Source: Desulfobacteraceae bacterium
GTDB taxonomy: Bacteria; Desulfobacterota; Desulfobacteria; Desulfobacterales; UBA11574
Length of the DNA stretch: 6,273 nt
Direction: 5' to 3'
Assembly: GCA_003486165.1 (NCBI GenBank)
Contig: DNGT01000149.1
Coordinates: 2,890 to 9,162 of the forward strand
Each line of letters starts with the position of its first letter. Position 1 is the stretch's first letter. Position numbers and translations under genes: made by a program. Below the pieces are notes generated by a model that did no database searches, was not told where the DNA came from, and saw nothing but the letters and a program-made list of their open reading frames with translations. Shown here piece by piece: positions 1 through 5,709 of the stretch.

Positions 1-465
1 TATTATCATTTAGAGCCGGTTTATATACCGACCAAACCCAGACCCGTTCTCAAAGATATGGATGCGGCCCTGGTCATCGGGAACGATGCCATGGCAATAT
101 CTTCCGAACCGATCCCCTATATTTATGATCTCGGAGATTTATGGCTTAGAAAAACCGGTTTTCCGGTGGTCTTTGCCGTGTTTGCCGTAAGAGACAGCGT
201 TGTCGAAAAATATTCGTCCCAGATAAAATCTGTTGTTTCTTCTTATCATGCTTCATTGTGCTGCCTTGAAGAAGAAAAAGAAGATGTTGTTCTAAAAGCA
301 AGGGCAAAATATCCGGATATTATTTACGATATCAACAGTTATTTTGATCTATTACAGTTTAAATTTGATGATGAATTAAAAAGAGCCCTAATGTTTTACT
401 ATACCGTTGCAGGAGAGATGGGCCTGCTTAAACAGGTGACAAGGCTTAACTATTTGGATAAATAA
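1..465 (+). CDS. mqnA: Chorismate dehydratase MqnA, C-terminal part (5' end outside window)
   Basis: MqnA removes water from chorismate to give 3-[(1-carboxyvinyl)oxy]benzoate, the first step of the futalosine route to menaquinone; it is a cytoplasmic protein with a periplasmic-binding-protein-like fold. The frame is open from base 1, so the gene begins upstream and 154 residues are visible, roughly the last half of a family usually near 270-290 residues. Recognisable family features are the DAALVIGNDAM segment (residues 21-31 of the fragment), YDLGDLW (42-48) and TGFPVVFAVF (52-61), which match the usual 'DAAL-IGD-AL ... YDLG--W ... TGLPFVFA' pattern. The C-terminal FDDELKRALMFYY stretch is also typical. 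An internal ATG at 58 is not the real start, because homologous sequence continues upstream of it. Downstream lie mqnC, mqnD and mqnB, which strongly supports the pathway assignment. The gene ends two bases before a palindromic repeat element. Confidence 0.9.
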   Translation, partial: YYHLEPVYIPTKPRPVLKDMDAALVIGNDAMAISSEPIPYIYDLGDLWLRKTGFPVVFAVFAVRDSVVEKYSSQIKSVVSSYHASLCCLEEEKEDVVLKARAKYPDIIYDINSYFDLLQFKFDDELKRALMFYYTVAGEMGLLKQVTRLNYLDK

Positions 466-466
466 A

Positions 467-628
467 GCTTGACGGATTCGTAAAAAGTCCAATTTCTGCG
501 TTGCGCTTCATTTCATGTTCATTGCGGCGTAAATAAGTACGCCTCATTCCGCGAAATTCGCGACGCCTTGAACTTGAATTTTTTACTTTGCCGCATCAAT
601 GTTGACTTTTTTACAAGTTCATCGAGCT
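467..628. repeat. Imperfect palindromic (MITE-like) repeat between mqnA and mqnC
   Basis: The left arm at 469-492 (starting TTGACGGATTCGTAAAAAGT) is imperfectly complementary to two consecutive right arms. The first is at 574-599 (TTGAATTTTTTAC to CGCATCAA) and the second at 602-627 (TTGACTTTTTTACAAGTTCA and onward). In the middle there is a perfect 6-bp hairpin, GGCGTA 526-531 with TACGCC 538-543, and a second small palindrome CGCG-AAATT-CGCG at 550-562. This layout, a long imperfect palindrome with AT-rich ends and a GC-rich centre and no coding capacity, is typical of a non-autonomous mobile repeat or a REP/BIME-like element. From memory, similar 'GACGGATTCGTAAAAAGTC' sequences are dispersed in Desulfobacterales genomes, but only one locus is visible here, so copy number cannot be shown. 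The doubled right end could reflect two partial copies or an arm duplication. The element could fold in the mRNA and affect expression between mqnA and mqnC. Confidence 0.7.
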
Positions 629-658
629 TCAATATTTATCCAGGTAATACATACGGCC

Positions 659-1738
659 ATGAAAGATATGAATCCAAATAACAACCTTTATCATAAGATT
701 TACCAAGGTGAACGGATTGCCCCCGAAGAAGCGCTTGAACTTTTCTCCTGGGACATCATCGAGCTGGGAAATGCCGGGGATATGAGACGAAAATTAGCAT
801 TTCCCAAGGAAACGGTGGGATTCATTATCGACCGGATTATCAACTTCACCAATATCTGTGAGGCGGCATGTGCGTTTTGCGCATTTCATGCGCGGGCAAA
901 TCTTATTGAGCCTTATGAAGTGACCATGGACGATATTTATCTGAAAATCGAAGAACTTGTGGCTGCCGGTGGCACCCAGGTCATGCTTCAGGGCGGACTT
1001 CATCCCGACTACACGTTGAACACCTATATCGACATGGTAACATCGGTAAAAAAGCGGTTTCCGGACATCTATCTTCACTCTTTTTCTCCTTCAGAGATCG
1101 TTCATATTTCACGGAAAAGTTCGATGCCCATCAATGATGTGGTAAAAGCGCTCAAACTATCCGGTCTCGATTCCACGCCCGGTGCCTCCGATCTGCTGGT
1201 AGACAGAATCCGAAATAAAGTCAGCCCGAAAAAAACCACGGTGGATGAATGGCGTGAGGTCATGCGTGCGCTTTATCGGAATGACATGATGTCGTCGGCA
1301 ACCATGACGTATGGAATGGGAGAGACCGATGAAGAAAAAATCGCCCATTTAAAAGTCCTCCGGGATATCCAGGATGAAACCGGAATTTTGCAGGCCTTTA
1401 TTCCCTGGTCGTTTTCACCGGCAAAGACGCGCATGGAAGATACGCTTCCGGCAACGGGTATCGATTATCTTAAAATACTGGCCATCGCACGGATTTTTCT
1501 CGACAATATCACCTATATTCAAGCGGGATGGCTCACCGAGGGTCTGAAACTCGCTCAGATCGCCCTGACCATGGGGGCAAACGATATGGGCGGGGTGCTC
1601 ATGGAAGAGGTCGTGGTAAGGGCAACCGGGATAAAAACCAGGACCAACGACAAAGAGCTTATTCATATCATTCAAAATGCCGGAAAAATTCCTGTTCAAA
1701 GGGATTCCCGCTATCGGGCGATAAAGGAGTATGTATGA
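659..1738 (+). CDS. mqnC: Cyclic dehypoxanthinyl futalosine synthase MqnC (radical SAM)
   Basis: MqnC is a cytoplasmic radical S-adenosylmethionine enzyme that cyclises dehypoxanthine futalosine to its cyclic form in menaquinone synthesis. The [4Fe-4S] cluster ligands are visible as CEAACAFC (C67, C71, C74 counted from this start), the CxxxCxxC radical SAM signature in the form shared by MqnC and MqnE. The N-terminal GERIAPEEALELF, the MLQGGLHPDYTLNTY stretch, the LHSFSPSEI stretch and the late GANDMGGVLMEEVVVRATG block are all characteristic of the MqnC/MqnE/CofH group. The HP-YTL and GA-D-GG forms favour MqnC. I chose ATG 659, giving 359 residues, a normal family length. The longer frame from ATG 599 would begin inside the palindromic repeat, adds 20 residues that do not look like the family, and has no ribosome-binding site; 659 itself has only a weak AGGT upstream. 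The stop overlaps the mqnD start as ATGA. Confidence 0.93.
   Translation: MKDMNPNNNLYHKIYQGERIAPEEALELFSWDIIELGNAGDMRRKLAFPKETVGFIIDRIINFTNICEAACAFCAFHARANLIEPYEVTMDDIYLKIEELVAAGGTQVMLQGGLHPDYTLNTYIDMVTSVKKRFPDIYLHSFSPSEIVHISRKSSMPINDVVKALKLSGLDSTPGASDLLVDRIRNKVSPKKTTVDEWREVMRALYRNDMMSSATMTYGMGETDEEKIAHLKVLRDIQDETGILQAFIPWSFSPAKTRMEDTLPATGIDYLKILAIARIFLDNITYIQAGWLTEGLKLAQIALTMGANDMGGVLMEEVVVRATGIKTRTNDKELIHIIQNAGKIPVQRDSRYRAIKEYV
1724..1729 (+). promoter_or_regulatory. Ribosome-binding site fixing the mqnD start
   Basis: AAGGAG lies five bases before ATG 1735, inside the last codons of mqnC. It decides between the true mqnD start and a longer frame that is open back to 1528. That upstream stretch is an out-of-frame reading of mqnC and looks nothing like MqnD. 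Confidence 0.85.
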
Positions 1739-2535
1739 CACATCTCGATATCGCCTTTTCAACATGCCCGAACGACACGTTTATTTTTCACGCAATGCTT
1801 CATGATTGTATTGATACGGGAGATTTTCGTTTTGTTCCCCATATGCACGATGTGGAAGAATTAAACAAAAGGGCGTTTTCCAAAACATTCCATATCTCTA
1901 AGCTCTCTTTTTATGCCTATCTTAAACTCAGACAATTCTATGAAATCCTCGATGCAGGATCCGCCATAGGTTTTGGATGCGGGCCGCTTCTTGTGGGAAG
2001 AAAAGCGGATATTTCATTTTCAAAAGCAAAAATTGCCGTGCCCGGAGAATACACCACAGCATATCTTCTCATGAGGTTGTGGAATCCTTCGATACACAAT
2101 GTCGAGGTCACCCGGTTTGACAATATTCTGGAAGGGGTCCAAATCGGAAAATACGATGCCGGACTCATCATTCACGAAGGCCGGTTCATTTATCCGGAGT
2201 ATGACTGCGTTGAGATCATCGATCTTGGCAAATGGTGGGAAGACGAAACATCGCTTCCCATCCCATTGGGATGTATTGCCGTTAGGAAAGATCCCCCTTT
2301 TATCGACTATAAACAGGACATCGAATCTGTTCTGCGCAATTCAGTGTCATACGCTTTCAATAACAGGGATGCATCCAGGGAGTTTGTGAAGCTGCATGCC
2401 CAGGAAATGGACGATCAGGTGATTGACGGGCACATTGACCTGTATGTCAATAACTTTACCTTATCGTTAGGAGATAGAGGGAAAGAAGCCATTCAGGCCC
2501 TTGAGGAGATGGCACGTTGGAAAAAGATATTGTAA
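1735..2535 (+). CDS. mqnD: 1,4-dihydroxy-6-naphthoate synthase MqnD
   Basis: MqnD splits cyclic dehypoxanthine futalosine to 1,4-dihydroxy-6-naphthoate, the ring precursor of menaquinone in the futalosine route; it is a cytoplasmic protein with a periplasmic-binding-protein-like fold, distantly related to MqnA. The 266-residue product is close to the usual ~270-280. The N-terminus LDIAFSTCPNDTFIFHA (residues 4-20) is the hallmark of the family. The block AGSAIGFGCGPLLV and the IIHEGRF segment are also diagnostic. In the latter, His147 lies where the catalytic histidine (His145) has been proposed in the Thermus thermophilus enzyme; this correspondence is by motif, not by alignment. The start is set by a strong AAGGAG and gives a 4-base ATGA overlap with mqnC, so coupled translation is likely. 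The 3' end overlaps the next gene by 19 bases. Confidence 0.94.
   Translation: MTHLDIAFSTCPNDTFIFHAMLHDCIDTGDFRFVPHMHDVEELNKRAFSKTFHISKLSFYAYLKLRQFYEILDAGSAIGFGCGPLLVGRKADISFSKAKIAVPGEYTTAYLLMRLWNPSIHNVEVTRFDNILEGVQIGKYDAGLIIHEGRFIYPEYDCVEIIDLGKWWEDETSLPIPLGCIAVRKDPPFIDYKQDIESVLRNSVSYAFNNRDASREFVKLHAQEMDDQVIDGHIDLYVNNFTLSLGDRGKEAIQALEEMARWKKIL
2503..2508 (+). promoter_or_regulatory. Ribosome-binding site supporting a TTG start for mqnB
   Basis: GAGGAG lies eight bases before TTG 2517, within the last codons of mqnD. It is the only good Shine-Dalgarno sequence near the 5' end of the nucleosidase frame. The first in-frame ATG is at 2547, and using it would remove part of the first beta strand. 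Confidence 0.75.
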
Positions 2536-3149
2536 CGGCCATTGTCATGGCCACCATGCTCGAGGCAAAGCCGTTTGCCCTGGGAATGTCCTTGCGGCAG
2601 ACTCGGGAAATTCCTTTCCGATTGTTCCAAAATGACGGAATCTTACTAATTATTTCAGGCATCGGTAAAGCCAATGCCGCCATGGCGACGGCGTATGTCT
2701 GTTTGAAATACAAGCCGCTCTGCATCTTTAATTTGGGCGCAGCAGGCACTACACATTCCGGATATGATCTTGGAGAGATATTTCATATTCAGAAAATTGT
2801 CGAACTTGATCGACCCGATTTGAAAACAGGGAAACCATGTGTTCACAAACCGGATTTACTGGCAGGATTCAAAACCACAATACTGGCCACCAGCGATCGG
2901 GCGGTTCTCGATCCTAAAGAACGAAAAGCGATTTCCACAAGCGCCGATCTTATCGACATGGAAGGCGGCTCGGTGGTTCAGGCCTGCACAACGTTTCAGA
3001 AACATTGTTATCTCTTCAAATTCGTCAGTGACACACCGGATCATACGCGCGATCAAGATATTGTGGATCATATTCGGCTTTACCGGAAAAAATTTTATGA
3101 CTTTTTTAGGGATTCCGTAAGGCCGATGTTGCCTGGGCTTGATATTTAA
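2517..3149 (+). CDS. mqnB: Futalosine hydrolase MqnB (nucleoside phosphorylase-fold nucleosidase)
   Basis: MqnB releases hypoxanthine from futalosine to form dehypoxanthine futalosine, the substrate of MqnC. The 210-residue protein shows the MTA/SAH nucleosidase-like fold in order. An N-terminal strand carries Glu16 (MATMLEAKPF), equivalent by motif to Glu12 of E. coli MTA/SAH nucleosidase. The SGIGKANAAMAT loop follows, then NLGAAG, then DMEGG with Glu149 (compare Glu174), then FVSDTPDH with Asp172 (compare Asp197). All three expected catalytic acids are therefore present. The cluster with mqnA, mqnC and mqnD makes futalosine the likely substrate; family resemblance alone would also allow an aminodeoxyfutalosine or MTA/SAH nucleosidase. 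Translation probably begins at TTG 2517 with GAGGAG eight bases upstream, overlapping mqnD by 19 bases. The gene is followed by a 136-base gap and then a convergent gene. Confidence 0.85.
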   Translation: MEKDIVTAIVMATMLEAKPFALGMSLRQTREIPFRLFQNDGILLIISGIGKANAAMATAYVCLKYKPLCIFNLGAAGTTHSGYDLGEIFHIQKIVELDRPDLKTGKPCVHKPDLLAGFKTTILATSDRAVLDPKERKAISTSADLIDMEGGSVVQACTTFQKHCYLFKFVSDTPDHTRDQDIVDHIRLYRKKFYDFFRDSVRPMLPGLDI

Positions 3150-3285
3150 TGAAATATTCAGGCTGCTACTTCAAAGGCTTTTTAGCAATTAGGCTCGAAA
3201 CTTAAGTGTTTATTTTCAGAACTTCAGTAAACGTCTGTGTTTATAAACCGATATGATAACAAATTGCCGAGTAGTCATACACAAT

Positions 3286-4755
3286 TTAAGAGACAGATCC
3301 TTTGGCAGCAATTGTCGGTGATGACCCTTCAGGCAGCATTGTCGAGTCCACAACAAAAATACCGTCATCTTTTAAGCCGGCCAGTTCGTTTAAAGCCTCC
3401 CGGATTTCCGTTGCCCCTCTGTCTCTTACCAGCTTCACAGCACCGAACTCTTTCTTGGTCTGGGCGAGAGAAAATCGTCCGGCTGTCTTCTCAAGATAGG
3501 CATACACAAAGCCTTTTACAGCTTGCCAACTGTCGCGGCGCGTCTGATTTTCAAGGGGGGTAAGTTTGTCCAGATCTCTAAGAATACGAGAATGAAAACG
3601 GGCTGTCCGACGTTTCATGAGAAGAGTGGACCACAGGAAAAATACAATCAAAGCGGCCACACCTCCGGCACCCAAAAGCATGCGCAGGTCCATGCCCCCA
3701 AGGAAACCGGAGATCATAAGTCCGAAAGTTGCGCTTGCGCCGAGAAGAAGACTTACCAAAAAGCCGATAAAGGTGTGTTTCCAGCGAAATTCTCGCAATC
3801 TGCGACGGTAGTTTATAAGGGCTTCAAGGAAATGGCCCAGACGTTCGCCATGGGTTTCGACAAAGGTGGCCAGGTGATCGAGACGATGTCTCGGGGCTTT
3901 AAGGATGGCCCGTTTCAATTCCTCGCGCTGATTTTCCAGATGACCTAAAAAACTCATATCCCCTCCGGACCGCTTCCCTGCACGCAACATGGCTCGCGGA
4001 GAGTAGGTGAGGCAGATAGGGGGGATGTCTTTCCGACCGGTGATTTGAGATAGATTCCAACACAACGTTCCATAGACCTGCAAAAGATCGGCAAAGGAGG
4101 CACATTCATCAATTCGGTTCAAAACAAAGAGCAGGCGGTCTTCAAAGGTACGGGCAGGCAGGGTTTCCCGAATGCTGATATATGATTCACGTACCGTTCC
4201 CGCCTTATGGGGATCGAAGACCACCAGAACCAGATCAGCTATTTGTGCCAGATCACCGATGACTTCTTGATAGTCATATCCGCGATCCCGTTCGGTGATA
4301 CTGTCGAGCATTCCCGGGGTATCAATGATAGCAAGGGTTTCTAAAAAGGGCGCATTCACTTTTTTCAGGCGAAAGTGAGAAGCAAATCGTTGTCCGTGTT
4401 TTCTCAGTGTTTCAAAGGGATATTCCGGATCATGGAGCAAAAACTTCCCATCCCGTTCTTCAACAACACGAACGTTTTCTGAGGTAGACGCAGAATCGTC
4501 ACAGGTGATGACGGTAAAGGAATCATCGGTGGGTGCCTGACCGGTGGCTTGAATATCCGCTCCAAGAAATTCATTGATAAGGGTCGATTTGCCGGAGGAA
4601 TAGTTCCCTAAAACAAGGACAAGTGGACGCCATTTAATGTTGGATTCCAAGGGAACATCACTATAACCGAAATGGAGCGCTGCAGGGGAAAGATAGTCTG
4701 ATACCATCTTCACCAGCTCGGTTCGAAGCGAATTAATGTAATTCTGACGATACAT
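3286..4755 (-). CDS. Dynamin-superfamily NTPase, EHD-like, with predicted C-terminal membrane hairpin
   Basis: A 489-residue predicted membrane-associated P-loop NTPase. Motifs in order are: G1 GNYSSGKST (50-58); a switch I region APTDDSF (74-80); G3 DTPGM (145-149); then RGYDY (158-162) and FDPHK (180-184); and G4 NRID (213-216), with Arg where NKxD is usual. The P-loop context, the PT-DSF, RGYDY and F-D-HK segments resemble eukaryotic EHD ATPases more than classical dynamins or Era-like GTPases; this is judged from remembered motifs, not an alignment. After a charged, probably helical stretch (about 275-325) come two hydrophobic segments, about 327-350 and 358-380, likely a membrane hairpin. 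A second charged helical region (about 381-465) follows. There is no EH domain. GGGAG at 4762-4766 lies six bases before the start. The gene follows a small membrane-protein gene by 34 bases on the same strand. The family fits nucleotide-driven membrane remodelling; the cellular role and the nucleotide used (GTP or ATP) are unknown. Confidence 0.85.
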   Translation of the reverse strand: MYRQNYINSLRTELVKMVSDYLSPAALHFGYSDVPLESNIKWRPLVLVLGNYSSGKSTLINEFLGADIQATGQAPTDDSFTVITCDDSASTSENVRVVEERDGKFLLHDPEYPFETLRKHGQRFASHFRLKKVNAPFLETLAIIDTPGMLDSITERDRGYDYQEVIGDLAQIADLVLVVFDPHKAGTVRESYISIRETLPARTFEDRLLFVLNRIDECASFADLLQVYGTLCWNLSQITGRKDIPPICLTYSPRAMLRAGKRSGGDMSFLGHLENQREELKRAILKAPRHRLDHLATFVETHGERLGHFLEALINYRRRLREFRWKHTFIGFLVSLLLGASATFGLMISGFLGGMDLRMLLGAGGVAALIVFFLWSTLLMKRRTARFHSRILRDLDKLTPLENQTRRDSWQAVKGFVYAYLEKTAGRFSLAQTKKEFGAVKLVRDRGATEIREALNELAGLKDDGIFVVDSTMLPEGSSPTIAAKGSVS

Positions 4756-4789
4756 CGCTATCTCCCGTTTAACCGTCTATATTTCAGTT

Positions 4790-5335
4790 CTATTTATTGG
4801 GTACCGTTTGTTTTCTTCGTTTTGTCCACCACCGAAGACCTAACAGTGTAAGCGCCCATCCTAAAAATATACTATCGTCTATTTTTCCCATAATGAAATC
4901 CGGCATGAAAAAGTAAACAGTAGCACCAAAAAGAAAGCTAATGAACAAGGCGGTAGTATAGCGCATCCAAGTGAAGATTCTAAAGAAAACCAAAAACAAT
5001 AATGTCCAGAAAAGATAGAATACCGCAGTGGCGGCGATCCGATACTTCACAGGGATGCTTTCCGTAATTTTTGACAAGAAAAGATGAGCTTTTTGACCTG
5101 GTTTGTGAAGACGATGATAAAGGACCTCTTTCACCGTTATTGTTTCATCGATGTAAAGTCCTGCCGGTATCAGAAAATCGAGAGTTAACGGGAAACCTTG
5201 CTCATGGAGAAGGTCGTTGGTCTGGCGAAAGGGGAGGGATAGGATCTTTCGAAATCCTGTGTAAAAAACGCCGATGATCGCAATCAAAGATACCAAAGAA
5301 ATCACCGCCCATAGAATTTTAGTCCGTATAACCAT
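4790..5335 (-). CDS. Unrecognised membrane protein, four predicted transmembrane segments
   Basis: I do not recognise this 181-residue family. Hydrophobic stretches at about 7-28, 99-120, 125-145 and 153-171 predict four membrane helices. Positive residues at the N-terminus (VIRTK), between helices 2 and 3 (RIFTWMR) and at the C-terminus (KRRKQ) suggest both ends lie in the cytoplasm. That leaves a mostly soluble loop of about 70 residues (29-98) outside the inner membrane. There is no obvious signal peptide cleavage site; the first helix is more likely an anchor. GGAGG at 5349-5353 lies 13 bases before the ATG, rather far, but an in-frame stop directly precedes the ATG, so no longer ATG form exists. 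It is the first gene of a likely two-gene transcript with the EHD/dynamin-like NTPase 34 bases downstream, so it could be a membrane partner of that NTPase. That link is inference from position only. Confidence 0.75.
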   Translation of the reverse strand: MVIRTKILWAVISLVSLIAIIGVFYTGFRKILSLPFRQTNDLLHEQGFPLTLDFLIPAGLYIDETITVKEVLYHRLHKPGQKAHLFLSKITESIPVKYRIAATAVFYLFWTLLFLVFFRIFTWMRYTTALFISFLFGATVYFFMPDFIMGKIDDSIFLGWALTLLGLRWWTKRRKQTVPNK

Positions 5336-5525
5336 CTATACGCTTTGACCTCCAGAGATAAAAATATAAGAACTTGAAAGGTAATTGACTCCAGTTTCGC
5401 ACCCCAATATTGCTAAAGAGCCCTGTATTTAGCAGGCTGAAATAATTTTTTTAATACCTGTCGAATAAAAGATTCCAGCTAACCGTAATATTTCAAACCA
5501 TTTATTTTAATGCTGACTTGTCCCA

Positions 5526-5554
5526 AAACTACCAGAGGCGATCCAAGGTGTCAA
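5526..5554 (-). promoter_or_regulatory. Candidate sigma-70-type promoter for the minus-strand gene pair
   Basis: Read on the minus strand, a perfect TTGACA (5554-5549) is followed by exactly 17 bases and then TAGTTT (5531-5526) as a poor -10 match. Transcription would start near 5519, leaving a leader of about 185 bases before the 181-residue membrane-protein gene. The -35 is excellent and the spacing ideal, but the -10 matches only half of the consensus. A promoter closer to the gene cannot be excluded. Confidence 0.4.
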
Positions 5555-5568
5555 CCGACACTTTTTGG
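5543..5568. other. Hairpin with T-tract overlapping the minus-strand -35
   Basis: GTGTC (5548-5552) and GACAC (5557-5561) form a stem with loop AACC. AA/TT and CC/GG pairs can extend it with a G-T pair and a small bulge. On the plus strand five T follow the core stem, which looks like a short intrinsic terminator, yet no plus-strand gene lies upstream. The same bases contain the TTGACA of the minus-strand promoter candidate, so it could equally be an operator-like palindrome. Confidence 0.35.
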
Positions 5569-5597
5569 TCCGGCTGAAAAACTATGGCCATGCAGAT

Positions 5598-5673
5598 ATT
5601 GATTTTGTCAATCATAACCTGCCCAACTATTTGCATTATCAATTTTACTTATTGATTATCATTATATTATACA
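5598..5673 (+). promoter_or_regulatory. AT-rich putative promoter/operator region with ATTGA/TCAAT inverted repeats
   Basis: Two inverted repeats lie just upstream of the MauE/DoxX-like gene: ATTGA 5598-5602 with TCAAT 5608-5612, and ATCAAT 5638-5643 with ATTGAT 5651-5656. A TATTAT at 5665-5670 is a reasonable -10 candidate, with TTTACT (5644-5649) as a weak -35 at 15 bases. The stretch 5653-5666 matches the last 14 positions of the classical Fur-box consensus at 12 positions, but the first five positions match poorly. In such AT-rich DNA these matches are suggestive only. Confidence 0.25.
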
Positions 5674-5693
5674 TTCATCACTTTAAAATTAAT

Positions 5694-5700
5694 GGGAAGG
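5694..5700 (+). promoter_or_regulatory. Ribosome-binding site favouring ATG 5710
   Basis: GGGAAGG lies nine bases before ATG 5710. The alternative in-frame ATG at 5692 overlaps this motif and has no purine-rich sequence in front of it. The downstream start is therefore preferred, and the difference is only six residues. Confidence 0.55.
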
Positions 5701-5709
5701 CCGCATTCA

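Larger units (their letters stand above)
5336..5709. other. AT-rich intergenic region between divergent genes
   Basis: These ~370 bases separate the minus-strand membrane-protein/NTPase pair from the plus-strand MauE/DoxX-like gene. No convincing gene is present. The region holds a minus-strand promoter candidate (5526-5554), a hairpin (5543-5568) and a run of inverted ATTGA/TCAAT half-sites (5598-5656). Near 5410-5431 there is also a perfect GCTAAA/TTTAGC inverted repeat with a 10-base loop, followed about 14 bases later by a T7 tract. It is not placed to terminate any visible gene. Confidence 0.6.

Noticed and set aside
467..628. CRISPR repeat or small structured RNA gene
   Set aside because: There is only one palindromic unit with an extra arm, no regularly spaced direct repeats and no cas genes; a dispersed palindromic repeat explains it better.
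794..1765. Minus-strand frames of 63-116 codons opposite mqnC
   Set aside because: They are antisense to a clearly conserved radical SAM gene, overlap each other's targets, and show no domain or ribosome-binding site.
3131..3163. Hairpin over the mqnB stop: ATATTT (3142-3147)/AAATAT (3152-3157) with outer GCCTG (3131-3135)/CAGGC (3159-3163)
   Set aside because: The stem has a five-base one-sided bulge and is not followed directly by a T-tract, so it is not a convincing intrinsic terminator, although its position between convergent genes would suit one.
3523..3948. Plus-strand 141-codon frame opposite the dynamin-like gene
   Set aside because: It is antisense to well-conserved NTPase coding sequence and its translation is charged and repetitive without domain signals; it is a shadow frame.
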